Assembly: GCA_022821985.1 (NCBI GenBank)
Contig: JAJECP010000002.1
Span: 1 to 63,908, forward strand
Source: Acidimicrobiia bacterium
GTDB lineage: Bacteria; Actinomycetota; Acidimicrobiia; Acidimicrobiales; Poriferisodalaceae
Length of the DNA: 63,908 nt
Direction: 5' to 3'
A program made the translations under genes and the position numbers. The notes beneath the pieces were generated by a model. That model worked only from the letters and a program-made list of their open reading frames with translations, searched no databases and was not told where the DNA came from. Of this stretch, positions 16,847 to 25,073 are shown piece by piece (positions within the stretch are counted from its first letter, which is position 1; every line of letters starts with the position of its first letter).

Positions 16847-17332
16847 CTAGGTTGCCACGTCGCGGCGGTAGGTGCCCGACTTGCCGCCCGTCTTCTCCCA
16901 CAGCGCCAGATCGCCGATGACCATGGACCGATCGGCCGATTTGCACATGTCGTAGATCGTGAGCGCGGCGACCGAGCATGCCGTCATCGCCTCCATCTCG
17001 ACGCCGGTTCGGTCCACCGTCTCAACTTGGGCCTCGATCTCGATCCACGTGTCGGCGATCTCGAAGTTCACGTATACCGCGCCCACGAGCAGCGGGTGGC
17101 AGAGCGGGATGAGATCCGGCGTGCGCTTGGCGGCCTGGATGCCGGCCACCCGGGCGACCGCGATGACGTCTCCCTTTGCGATCGCACCGCGGGCAACCAG
17201 CGACGCCGTCTCGCCTGCCATGTGCACACGGCAGCGAGCAATCGCCCGGCGATGGGATGCCTCCTTGGGCGTCACATCGACCATGCGTGCCCGGCCGAGC
17301 GGGTCCAAGTGGGTGAAGGGTGACTCGGTCAT
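16847..17332 (-). CDS. moaC: cyclic pyranopterin monophosphate synthase MoaC
   Basis: A 161-residue MoaC of normal length. Signature segments are KRTPDLIPLCHPL (substrate pocket), GVEMEAMTA and IYDMCKSADR. It converts the MoaA product 3',8-cH2GTP to cyclic pyranopterin monophosphate, the first stable intermediate of molybdenum cofactor synthesis. It lies 15 bp after moaA on the same strand and 32 bp before the sepX-like gene. Confidence 0.96.
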   Translation of the reverse strand: MTESPFTHLDPLGRARMVDVTPKEASHRRAIARCRVHMAGETASLVARGAIAKGDVIAVARVAGIQAAKRTPDLIPLCHPLLVGAVYVNFEIADTWIEIEAQVETVDRTGVEMEAMTACSVAALTIYDMCKSADRSMVIGDLALWEKTGGKSGTYRRDVAT

Positions 17333-17347
17333 GTCCTCGCCGCCTCT

Positions 17348-18376
17348 CTAGCCGCCGATCTGACTCATCGTCCGTTTGGGTTTGATGAAGTTGACCTGGC
17401 CGATCGAGTGACCGGCCCACTTTGTGCCGACTGCATCGCGGATGGCAGTGGCCAGCAGATCGTCGAGTTCGGCACCCGTTGCACCTCCACGCAGGATCGA
17501 GCGCATGTCGAATTCGTCGAGCGCGAACAGGCACGTGCGGAACTGGCCCTCGGCGGTGAGCCGCACCCGGTCGCAGTTCCCGCAGAACGGCTTGGTGACG
17601 CTGGCGATGACCCCGACCGGACCGCCGCCATCGAGATACCGGTAGCGCTCGGCGGGTTCGTTGGCGCGCACAACAGGCTCGGTCGGAAACTCAGCCGAGA
17701 TTGCCGCCAGGATCTCGTCGGCAGGCACGACGACATCTGCATTCCACACATCGCCAGCTTCGAGCGGCATGAACTCGATGAAGCGGACCTCGACGCCCCG
17801 CTCGCGGCCATACCGGGCGAAGTCCACCACTTCGTCGTCGTTGATGCCGCGCATCATGACCGTGTTGATCTTCACTGGGTCGAGACCGGCATCGACGGCC
17901 GCGTCGATGCCGTCGAGCACCCGGTCCAGCTCATCTCGGCGAGTCAGCTCCAGGAATCGATCGCGCTGCAGCGAATCGAGGCTGATGTTGATGCGCGACA
18001 GGCCAGCCGACGCCAGCGGCTTGGCATGCAGGCGCAACGTGGCGCCGTTGGTGGTCAGTGCAACGTCGACGCCCAGCTCGGCGAGGCGTTCGACCAACCG
18101 CGGCAGATGCGCGCGCACCAAGGGCTCACCGCCCGTCAGACGGATGCTCTCGAAGCCGAATCGCTCCACGCACACCTTGGCGAATCGCTCGATCTCCTCG
18201 AAGCTCAGGATCTCCGATCGCGGCAGCCACGTCATGCCTTCGGCTGGCATGCAGTACTGGCAGCGGAAGTTGCACCGGTCGGTGACGGAGATGCGCAGGT
18301 CACCCACGATCCGGCCGAACGGATCGATGAGATCGGTTGCCCGGGCCGGAGCAACGACACCTGCTGCGCCATTCAT
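17348..18376 (-). CDS. moaA: GTP 3',8-cyclase MoaA (radical SAM)
   Basis: A 342-residue radical SAM enzyme from ATG 18376; the open frame extends upstream but only over the moeA 3' region. The first 4Fe-4S cluster motif is CNFRCQYC. The second, C-terminal cluster is in FCGNCDRVRL with a further Cys in RTCLFA. The protein ends in the conserved Gly-Gly (MSQIGG) needed for activity in the family. It makes 3',8-cH2GTP for molybdopterin. The gene follows moeA by 70 bp and precedes moaC by 15 bp. Confidence 0.96.
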   Translation of the reverse strand: MNGAAGVVAPARATDLIDPFGRIVGDLRISVTDRCNFRCQYCMPAEGMTWLPRSEILSFEEIERFAKVCVERFGFESIRLTGGEPLVRAHLPRLVERLAELGVDVALTTNGATLRLHAKPLASAGLSRINISLDSLQRDRFLELTRRDELDRVLDGIDAAVDAGLDPVKINTVMMRGINDDEVVDFARYGRERGVEVRFIEFMPLEAGDVWNADVVVPADEILAAISAEFPTEPVVRANEPAERYRYLDGGGPVGVIASVTKPFCGNCDRVRLTAEGQFRTCLFALDEFDMRSILRGGATGAELDDLLATAIRDAVGTKWAGHSIGQVNFIKPKRTMSQIGG

Positions 18377-18446
18377 TGGCCTGAGCGTACCCAGCGGCGC
18401 GCGGGCTGATCCTTCGGCTGCTCTGGGCATGGGCGGCGGGGACCGT

Positions 18447-19670
18447 TCAATCGAGCAGCAGCACGTCAACCGGGCCGCCGGCGCGCACCCCATCGCCGTC
18501 GGGCACGACCGCCAGGGCATTGGCCTTCGCCATCGCCCACAGCATGTGCGAGCCCTGCCCGCCGGCGGAGCGCACTTCGACACCGCCGTCTGTGGGTGTC
18601 GCGAGCACCCGCATGAAGTGGGTCTTGCCGTCCGCGCGTCGAGGCAGATCTTCCGCAGCCGTGGCCTCAACCGTCGGCCGGACGGGATCGGGATGACCCA
18701 TCATCGAGCGCAGGCCCGGCCGGGCGAAGAGCTCGAACGACACCATGGACGAGACGGGATTTCCCGGCAGGCCGAAGACCGGCACATCGCCCACGGTGCC
18801 GAACGCGAGCGGTTTCGCGGGCTTGATGGCCACCTGCATCCAGCGCATGTCGCCGATGCGGTCGAGCACGGCTTTCACATAGTCGAAGTCGCCCATGCTG
18901 ACGCCGCCGGAGGTGACGATCGCATCGCATGTCTGGACACCTGTGGTGATCGCAGTCTCGATCTCGTCGGGGTCGTCGGGAGACAGTCCCAGGTCGACCG
19001 GGACCACATCGGCCCGGTGCGCCAATGCCAGCAGGGTTCGACGATTCGAATCGCGGATCTGACCGGGCCGCAGCGGGCTGCCGTCGTCGACGAGCTCATC
19101 GCCTGTCGACAGCACGCCAACCCGCGGCCGCGGGAAAACCTCCACCTCGGTCAAACCGAGACTGCACAGCACGCCGAGATGTCCCGCTGTGAGCTCCGTG
19201 CCGACGCCGAACACATGGGTCCCGGCATGCAGGTCGTCGCCGACCGGCCGCACATGGTTGCCCGGCGGAACGCTCACCTCGACACGCACGATCTCCGTCG
19301 CGCCGTCTCCAGAGGCGGGCCCGCCGGTCACGATGCTGGTCCGTTCCACCATGACCACCGCATCAGCACCAGGGGGGATCGTTGCGCCGGTCATGATGCG
19401 GCTGGCCTCGCCCGGCCCCACCGTCACCTGCGGCGCATGTCCCGCGGCAATCGTCTCGACGACCCGCAGATCGCACGGTGCGTCAACCACGTCGGCAGAC
19501 CGGACAGCGAATCCGTCCATAGCCGTGTTGGCGAATTGCGGGATGGCTTCAGACGAGATGATCTCGCTGGCTGTCACCAAGCCCAGTGCGTCGGCAACCG
19601 GCACCGATAACGGCGCGCGAGCGGGGCATCGGTCAAGCACGAATTCGCGCACGGTTTCCAGGGGCAACAT
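18447..19670 (-). CDS. moeA: molybdopterin molybdenumtransferase MoeA
   Basis: A 407-residue protein from ATG 19670 (start MLPLETVREFVL). Domain III shows the MPT-binding fold motifs: GVLSTGDELVDDG, TSGGVSMGDFDYVK and IKPAKPLAFG, followed by FGLPGNPVSSMVSFE. It inserts molybdate into adenylylated molybdopterin. The 407-residue length is normal. It is transcribed with the UDPGP gene upstream (44 bp) and moaA downstream. The longer upstream frame is shadow sequence opposite other genes. Confidence 0.95.
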   Translation of the reverse strand: MLPLETVREFVLDRCPARAPLSVPVADALGLVTASEIISSEAIPQFANTAMDGFAVRSADVVDAPCDLRVVETIAAGHAPQVTVGPGEASRIMTGATIPPGADAVVMVERTSIVTGGPASGDGATEIVRVEVSVPPGNHVRPVGDDLHAGTHVFGVGTELTAGHLGVLCSLGLTEVEVFPRPRVGVLSTGDELVDDGSPLRPGQIRDSNRRTLLALAHRADVVPVDLGLSPDDPDEIETAITTGVQTCDAIVTSGGVSMGDFDYVKAVLDRIGDMRWMQVAIKPAKPLAFGTVGDVPVFGLPGNPVSSMVSFELFARPGLRSMMGHPDPVRPTVEATAAEDLPRRADGKTHFMRVLATPTDGGVEVRSAGGQGSHMLWAMAKANALAVVPDGDGVRAGGPVDVLLLD

Positions 19671-19714
19671 CGGACGCAATGTACTGGGCACAGCGATCTC
19701 GAAGCGGGTGTACC

Positions 19715-20866
19715 TCAGTCGGCGATCTCGATGCCTCGTCCGGACAGAATCCGAGCGATCTCGGGCCGGCGCGCCTCGAGTTCCGCAGGATCTTTGACGG
19801 GCTGAAAGCGGCCGTCGGGCCCATCGCGCTCGACGAGCAGCATCGTCGTGTCCACGAATGCCGACAACTCGCCGATCAGCCGCTCGAACTGCACCACCTC
19901 GGCGCCGTCGACCTGCTTGTGCACCTCGAACCATGTGAGCGGCCAGCCGGCCGCGAACACCTCGACGTCGGCAACGAGAGAGTTCGTGTTCACCGCGCCA
20001 GGCGCCAGCGGGTCGACGCCAGGCGGCAGGCGAAACGACTCGACGATCTGCAGCCGGCCGTCGACGCGCCACGGAGAGCCTCCCGAAGCGTCGCCCCCGA
20101 CGACTTCGCAGGTGAGCGGTCTCGTGGCGGCAAGGTGCGCTCCGATCACCGCAGGGTCCAGTGTTGCCGCAGCGTTGTCGACGTTGGTGACGAAGAGGCA
20201 GCGTCCGCCGCTATCAGCGAACCGGCTCAGCAGGCCGCTCCGCTGCATTGCCCATGGCGCGTCGCCATGCCCTGGGGCGTGCAGCGAGACGGCACCGTCG
20301 GCGTCGCGGAACACGTCGCCGCTGGGTGTGAGGCGCATCGAGACGCCCTGGGGGGCGATGCCGATGGGAAGCTCGGGTGTCGCCGCCGCTGCCGCCCAAT
20401 CGCGCAGTACGCCGTCGGACTGGAAGCTGGTCATCAGCCACAGGGGAATGACGCAACCCACCTCACCGGCGATGCGACGCAGGTCGGCCAGCTTGGCGGC
20501 TGCGAACGTCAGGCCCGGGAGTGCCTCGGCCAGCGCCTTCACGCCACCCCCGAAACGAGTGGCCATGCCTCCGGCCAAGAGCAGCACACCCACCTGCCCG
20601 CCGGCGATCGCGTCACGACCGGCACGGGCGAGCTGCTGGCGCTCGGCGGAGCCCGGCGGCGGGAGCGGCACCAAGTCGTCGTGTCGCGGGGGCTCGATGC
20701 TCCCGCGCGCCCAGTTGGCGTCTGTGCTGCGCGGTGCTGAAAGCCGTCCGGTAGTCAGCCGGCGGCGCAGGCCGTCGAATGTCTCGGGATCGAAGCCGTA
20801 TGCCACGAGCGTCTGGGCCGCCGCGATGTCGATGCCGTACCGGTCTGCCAAGTCCGAGGCGAGCAC
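19715..20866 (-). CDS. UDPGP-family nucleotidyltransferase (UTP-glucose-1-phosphate uridylyltransferase-like)
   Basis: About 383 residues from GTG 20866; the frame is open to 20965, but the upstream 33 residues are low complexity and unlike the family. The nucleotide-binding loop reads LLLAGGMATRFGGGVKAL, followed by AAKLADLRRI and LWLMTSFQSD, matching the actinobacterial UDPGP family. It would transfer a nucleotide to a sugar phosphate, most likely making UDP-glucose, but the substrate cannot be read from sequence. It begins a minus-strand cluster with moeA, moaA and moaC and is divergent from the FmdB gene. Confidence 0.78.
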   Translation of the reverse strand: MLASDLADRYGIDIAAAQTLVAYGFDPETFDGLRRRLTTGRLSAPRSTDANWARGSIEPPRHDDLVPLPPPGSAERQQLARAGRDAIAGGQVGVLLLAGGMATRFGGGVKALAEALPGLTFAAAKLADLRRIAGEVGCVIPLWLMTSFQSDGVLRDWAAAAATPELPIGIAPQGVSMRLTPSGDVFRDADGAVSLHAPGHGDAPWAMQRSGLLSRFADSGGRCLFVTNVDNAAATLDPAVIGAHLAATRPLTCEVVGGDASGGSPWRVDGRLQIVESFRLPPGVDPLAPGAVNTNSLVADVEVFAAGWPLTWFEVHKQVDGAEVVQFERLIGELSAFVDTTMLLVERDGPDGRFQPVKDPAELEARRPEIARILSGRGIEIAD

Positions 20867-21013
20867 GGTGCCAGAACCTAGAGGCTGGGTAGACGAACGA
20901 CTGCGGTCGGGAATTCGAGGCTGTCCCCCGCGGCCCAGGGCTACACTGCTCGGCGGCTCGGGCACTGCAGGTGACCAGAGCGACTGGCCCCAAGGGACAC
21001 CGGGCGGGACTTC

Positions 21014-21391
21014 ATGCCGACCTACGAGTATCGCTGTACCGACTGCGGCCAGACCTTCGAGCGTTACCAGAGCTTCTCCGACGATCCCATCAGCGTGTGC
21101 CCCCTGCCGGCAGAGGGCACAGCGCTCAATGGATCGGCACCGGAGTGCGGCGGTGAGGTGCGGAAGGTGTTCTCCAACGTCGGGATCAGCTTCAAGGGCA
21201 GCGGCTTCTACCGGAACGACAGCAGGTCCGAGGGCCGAAGCACGTCGAAGGCTTCCGGCAGCGACTCGTCGGACTCATCGAGTTCACACACAACCAGCGA
21301 TTCGACAAGCAAGGAATCGGCCTCTTCGGACAGCAGCTCGTCAAACGGCACGTCGAGCTCCGCCGTGGGGGCCGCCTCGGCGTCAGGCTGA
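21014..21391 (+). CDS. FmdB-family zinc ribbon protein with Ser-rich tail
   Basis: A 125-residue protein. Residues 1 to about 60 form the FmdB/CxxC regulatory zinc ribbon: PTYEYRCTDCGQTFE supplies the first Cys pair, and the second pair is split as Cys in SVCPL and PECGG. Residues 72-125 are almost entirely Ser, Thr, Asp, Gly and Ala, a likely disordered tail. Its function is unknown; family members are often annotated as regulators. It precedes a SAF-domain gene, an arrangement conserved near the galU-moeA region in actinobacteria. Confidence 0.85.
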   Translation: MPTYEYRCTDCGQTFERYQSFSDDPISVCPLPAEGTALNGSAPECGGEVRKVFSNVGISFKGSGFYRNDSRSEGRSTSKASGSDSSDSSSSHTTSDSTSKESASSDSSSSNGTSSSAVGAASASG

Positions 21392-21458
21392 CGCCTCCAG
21401 CATCGAGACAAGCCCGCAGCGGCCCAGCCGCTGCGATGGCTTCGCGACGGAGGCTCTC

Positions 21459-22076
21459 ATGGCGTCTATCTCACAGCTCAGCGACCTCTGGCGGCGGCGC
21501 CCCAACGTGGTGCACTGGGCCGCGGTCGGTGTGGTCGCGCTCGTGGCGCTCCTGCTGGTAGCCGGGACAGCCGGCCGAGCGCGTTCGGCGGCAGCCGCCT
21601 GGGGAACCTCGGTGCGAGTGCTGGCCGCGCAAACCTCGCTGGCAGTGGGAAGCTCCCCGACCGAGCAGGTCGATCTCGTCGAGGTGCCGGCGCATCTCGT
21701 GCCCGCTGGCGCGCTCACCAGTGCCTTCGGCCTCGGTGAGCTGTCTCGGGCAGTCCCACAGGGTGCCTTGCTGACCGAGCTCGATTTCCACCCCGCATCA
21801 GGGGTGAGCCCAGGACGCCGGGGCATCGGCATCAGCGTCGTGCCCCATGCCCCCGATGTGAAGCCCGGCACCCCCGTCGAGCTGATGCTGTTCGCCGATA
21901 TCGATCCGTTCGATTCCTCCGCCGGCGATACCGATGCCGCTCGCGTGCCCGCCTTCGTACTCGCCGCGTCCCGGGATCGATGGCTTGTCGAGATTGAGCC
22001 GATCCACCTCGACGCGGTGGCACGGGCCAGCGCCACGGGCGTCGTGGTGCCCGTGGTGCTCAGCGCAGGCCGCTGA
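21459..22076 (+). CDS. SAF-domain membrane protein (FlgA/CpaB-like)
   Basis: A 205-residue protein from ATG 21459, supported by GGAGG 6 bases upstream. A single transmembrane segment lies at about residues 17-38 (WAAVGVVALVALLLVAG). It is followed by a SAF-type beta region (VLAAQTSLAVGSSPT, then PQGALLTELDF) as in CpaB/RcpC and FlgA-like proteins, here without a pilus or flagellar cluster. Function is unknown. Its 3' end overlaps the convergent uppP gene by 17 bp. Confidence 0.72.
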   Translation: MASISQLSDLWRRRPNVVHWAAVGVVALVALLLVAGTAGRARSAAAAWGTSVRVLAAQTSLAVGSSPTEQVDLVEVPAHLVPAGALTSAFGLGELSRAVPQGALLTELDFHPASGVSPGRRGIGISVVPHAPDVKPGTPVELMLFADIDPFDSSAGDTDAARVPAFVLAASRDRWLVEIEPIHLDAVARASATGVVVPVVLSAGR

Positions 22077-22920
22077 TCGCCACCACGGCCACGGCGGCTG
22101 CGAGTGCCAAGCGGTAGCCGGCGAACAGCGCGAACGGCGATCGCCGCGAATGGCGGCCGGTCCGGTCCAGCAACCACACCATGGCAGCAACTCCCGCCCA
22201 TGACGACACCGCCGCGGCCAGGCCCCCCACGATGAACAGCCACAGCTCTGCAGAGGTGGGTGCGGCATCTCCGAGCGTTGCGAAGCGATACACGCCCGCC
22301 CCCCCGATGAGCGGCAGGCTCATGAGAAAGGCCAGCCGCGCCGCCGCGGCCCGGTCGAAGCCGAGCCACCGACCTGCCGTGATGGTCACTCCCGATCGGC
22401 TGACGCCGGGAAGCAGCGCTGTGGCTTGAGCGAGGCCCATGCCGAGGGCGTCCCGCGCCCGGTAGGAATCCTGAGTTCGCTGCGCGCCCCGATCGTGCGC
22501 CGCGACGTCAGACCGCCACAGCAGCCAGCCGAAGCCGGCCAGCAGCGCTGCGATCAGCAACGGCTGCTCGGCGAGGTCGAGCAGGCGGTCTTCCAGGGCG
22601 ACGCCCACGGCGGCTGCAGGGAGCGCAGACAGCGCCAAGCTCACGGCAATCAGGGTGTCGCGCTCTGCACGTCCACGGATGCCGCGCCAGAGCGCCGCGG
22701 CATAGCGGGTGATGTCGGCACGCAGGTACAGCGCCGCTCCAACGAGCGTGCCGACGTGCACGGCGACATCGAAGGCGTTTTCCAGCTCATTGTCACCGTC
22801 GAAGAGATCCCAACCAGCCAGCCAGGGCACCACTTCGAGATGGGCACTCGACGAGACAGGGAAGAACTCCGTCAGTCCCTGCAACAGGCCAAGCAGGATC
22901 GCGACGGCAGGGTCCGGCAC
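22060..22920 (-). CDS. uppP: undecaprenyl-diphosphatase UppP (BacA)
   Basis: A 286-residue polytopic membrane enzyme that dephosphorylates undecaprenyl diphosphate to recycle the lipid carrier for peptidoglycan synthesis; overexpression in other species gives bacitracin tolerance. Motifs: GLTEFFPVSSSAHL near the N-terminus holds the catalytic Glu and Ser/His region, and PGVSRSGVTI is the second family signature. Eight hydrophobic segments are apparent. It is the last gene of the tldD-tldE-PHP-uppP run, 8 bp after the PHP gene. Confidence 0.95.
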   Translation of the reverse strand: MPDPAVAILLGLLQGLTEFFPVSSSAHLEVVPWLAGWDLFDGDNELENAFDVAVHVGTLVGAALYLRADITRYAAALWRGIRGRAERDTLIAVSLALSALPAAAVGVALEDRLLDLAEQPLLIAALLAGFGWLLWRSDVAAHDRGAQRTQDSYRARDALGMGLAQATALLPGVSRSGVTITAGRWLGFDRAAAARLAFLMSLPLIGGAGVYRFATLGDAAPTSAELWLFIVGGLAAAVSSWAGVAAMVWLLDRTGRHSRRSPFALFAGYRLALAAAVAVVAISGLR

Positions 22921-22928
22921 TGCTAGCC

Positions 22929-23654
22929 CTAGTCGTCACTCCCCACCGAAGGAACGATGCGCGGCCTCCAGCGACGGGGTGGGTCGTAGTGATGGCCGAC
23001 GGCCCAGCCCTGGCGCATCGATGCCAGAAAGCCGGCGGGATCGTCGTCGCTGAAGTCGGGCATCTCCAGGTATGCGCCCCCGAGCGCCTCGGCGACGTGA
23101 GCATCGCTGCCTGCACCTGGCGCCAGGCCGTGCTCGCTGGCATAGCGGGATGCCCGCGAGTTAAGGCTGGACAGGCTCGTCTTCGAGTTGATCACCTCGA
23201 TGCCATCGACCAGGCCCTCGCCGACCAGTTCGTCGAGCACATCGTGACGCAGGTTGTTGCGAAGCGGGTCGAACGGGTGCGGGATGTAGACGAGCCCGCC
23301 TTGGGACTTCACCGCCTGTGCGGCCGCGACCGGTGCCAAGCCCTGCGGCACGCGTTCGGTCAGGAACAACCCGATGATCTCCCCGGCGTGAGTCTTCATC
23401 TCCTCGCCGACCACGACGCGGGCATCCAGCTCACCCTGCAGCTGCTGGGCACCTCGCACCGCGTTGTGGTCGGTGATGCACACCACGTCGATGCCGCATT
23501 CGGACAGGCACTGCGCAAATTCTTCCGGTGTTGTCGTCGAGTCGCCCGACCACATGGTGTGGGTGTGGAAGTCGACGCGCACCCAGCCCGCCGGGCAGCT
23601 GTCGGCCAGATGCGGATGCCGTTCGACGGCTGCTGGTGCGGGCGGGCGCGGCAT
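22929..23654 (-). CDS. PHP-domain metal-dependent phosphoesterase
   Basis: A 241-residue PHP protein. The four metal-binding blocks are visible: DFHTHTMWSGDST at the N-terminus, CITDHNAV, the His of YIPHPFDPLR, and the C-terminal GSDAH. Such stand-alone PHP proteins hydrolyse phosphoesters, for example 3',5'-nucleoside bisphosphates or short RNA; the substrate here is not known. It is separated from tldE by 3 bp and from uppP by 8 bp, so it is almost certainly in one operon with them. Confidence 0.88.
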   Translation of the reverse strand: MPRPPAPAAVERHPHLADSCPAGWVRVDFHTHTMWSGDSTTTPEEFAQCLSECGIDVVCITDHNAVRGAQQLQGELDARVVVGEEMKTHAGEIIGLFLTERVPQGLAPVAAAQAVKSQGGLVYIPHPFDPLRNNLRHDVLDELVGEGLVDGIEVINSKTSLSSLNSRASRYASEHGLAPGAGSDAHVAEALGGAYLEMPDFSDDDPAGFLASMRQGWAVGHHYDPPRRWRPRIVPSVGSDD

Positions 23655-23657
23655 CGC

Positions 23658-25022
23658 TCACACCCCCGAGAGCGCTATGTCGGCAACAACCAGCGGCGGC
23701 ATTGACATCCCCCCAGCAAGTGGCTCGGCGGTCGCGCCGATGCCGCAGATCCCGAGCAGCATCCGTTGCAGGGTGGAGGCGATCGTCGCCTCACGGAACG
23801 GTTCAGCGAGCTGACCGCCCGCGATCCGGTGTCCCCAAGCTCCCACCGAGAAGTCTCCGCTGGTGGGGTTGACGCCGCTGTGCAGGCCGCTGACGCCGCG
23901 CACCAGCACGCCGTCTCCGACCGAGGCGTGCAGGTCGCCAGCTGCGATGTCGCCGGTGGCGACAACGGGTGCGTGGGTGCCGACGCCAGGAATGGACCGC
24001 GTGCCGCGCACTGCCGAGCCCGTGGACGCCGTGTCTGATCGACGTGCTGTGTACGCGTTGTGCAGGAATCCACTCAGCACACCGGCTGAGATCAGCGCGT
24101 TGCGGCGTGCTGCAAGCCCCTCGCCGTCGAAGTTCGCGGCCCCGAGCGTCGTCGGGTCGGTGGGGTCGTCGACGAGATGCAGTCGCTCGTCGGCAATCTG
24201 CTCGCCGACACGATCAGCGAACGGCGAGCGGCCCTTGAGCACGCTGTCAGCGGCGAGCACGCTCGCGACTACACCGATGAACGCCGCAGCGACCGGGGGG
24301 GCCAGCACGACGGTGACACGTTCGCTCGGCGGCTTCGTCGCGCCGAGCTGACCGGTGGCCTGCGATGTCGACTCTGTGACCACACGGTCGATGTCAAGCT
24401 CATCGGGCCGCCATGCGGCGTCGCCGGCGTAGCCGATCTGCGTCTCGTCGCCGTCGGTGGCCAGCGGTTGAGCACCGACCGAGCAGCTCCCGTGCTCGGA
24501 CTGCACGCAGATGCCCGTGCTCGACGCGAGCGCCGACTGCGACCACCCGTCGCTCCAGGCCGCGACGCGCACGCCCGAGATGCGGGGATCCGCTGCCAGG
24601 CAACGGCGTTCGAGGTCGATGGCCGCTGCGATCTTGTCGGCGTCGGACACGCTGAGCACTGCCGGGTCGCTGAGGTCCAAGCCAGGAGGGGCCACATCGT
24701 CGGGCTCCGCAAGCCCCTGGTGGGGGTCAGGCTCGCCGAACATCACATTGCGCCGGGCGGCTGCAAGCGTGTCGGCTATGACGTCGGTGTCCAGCGAGCC
24801 GGCCGATGCGAAGCCCTGCCGACCGTCGGTGATGACGCGCACGCCGATTGCCGCGCTGTGGCCCGAGCGCAGCGACTCGACATCCCCGTTGTACGCGCGC
24901 ACCGTGGTTGAGCGCCCCGTCGACACGCAGACCTCGATCTGCTCGGTCCCTTGGGCCTGCTCGCACAGCTGGCGCGCGAACTGGGCCAACTCGTCAGTGT
25001 CGAACTGGCGCCGTCCGTTCAC
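23658..25022 (-). CDS. tldE: TldE/PmbA family protein, TldD partner
   Basis: A 454-residue protein of the TldE (PmbA) family, the non-catalytic subunit of the TldD-TldE heterodimeric metallopeptidase. Family segments include the N-terminal EVCVSTGRSTTVRAYNGDVE and the C-terminal HNAYTARRSDTASTGSA stretch. It lacks the HExxxH of TldD, as expected. The pair degrades unfolded peptides and matures some RiPP peptides such as microcin B17 elsewhere; no RiPP precursor is seen here. It lies 44 bp after tldD. Confidence 0.93.
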   Translation of the reverse strand: MNGRRQFDTDELAQFARQLCEQAQGTEQIEVCVSTGRSTTVRAYNGDVESLRSGHSAAIGVRVITDGRQGFASAGSLDTDVIADTLAAARRNVMFGEPDPHQGLAEPDDVAPPGLDLSDPAVLSVSDADKIAAAIDLERRCLAADPRISGVRVAAWSDGWSQSALASSTGICVQSEHGSCSVGAQPLATDGDETQIGYAGDAAWRPDELDIDRVVTESTSQATGQLGATKPPSERVTVVLAPPVAAAFIGVVASVLAADSVLKGRSPFADRVGEQIADERLHLVDDPTDPTTLGAANFDGEGLAARRNALISAGVLSGFLHNAYTARRSDTASTGSAVRGTRSIPGVGTHAPVVATGDIAAGDLHASVGDGVLVRGVSGLHSGVNPTSGDFSVGAWGHRIAGGQLAEPFREATIASTLQRMLLGICGIGATAEPLAGGMSMPPLVVADIALSGV

Positions 25023-25031
25023 GCGCGATCA

Positions 25032-25073
25032 CACCCCGCCGCTCACGCGCAGCCGCACCCCGCCGCTCACGCG
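25032..25073. repeat. 18-bp direct repeat spanning the tldD stop codon
   Basis: CACCCCGCCGCTCACGCG occurs at 25032-25049 and 25056-25073. The second copy includes the tldD stop codon (25067-25069 on the minus strand), so the duplication lengthened the tldD-tldE spacer by 24 bp. No function is evident; it is probably a replication-slippage duplication. Confidence 0.75.

Noticed and set aside
18377..18670. N-terminal extension of MoaA
   Set aside because: It overlaps the 3' end of moeA in another frame and is not part of the radical SAM family; ATG 18376 gives the normal start.
17661..19610. 649-codon open frame on the plus strand opposite moaA and moeA
   Set aside because: Antisense to two genes with all catalytic motifs present; composition is that of a shadow frame.
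19848..21458. upstream extension of the SAF-domain reading frame
   Set aside because: The frame is open for over 1.6 kb before the SAF gene but runs antisense to the UDPGP gene and through the FmdB gene. The ribosome binding site and transmembrane start support ATG 21459.
21014..22076. flagellar or type IV/Flp pilus locus based on the SAF domain
   Set aside because: No other pilus or flagellar genes are near; the FmdB-SAF pair is found on its own in actinobacteria.
25032..25073. second CRISPR array
   Set aside because: Only two 18-bp copies with a 6-bp gap, lying across a stop codon; not repeat-spacer architecture.
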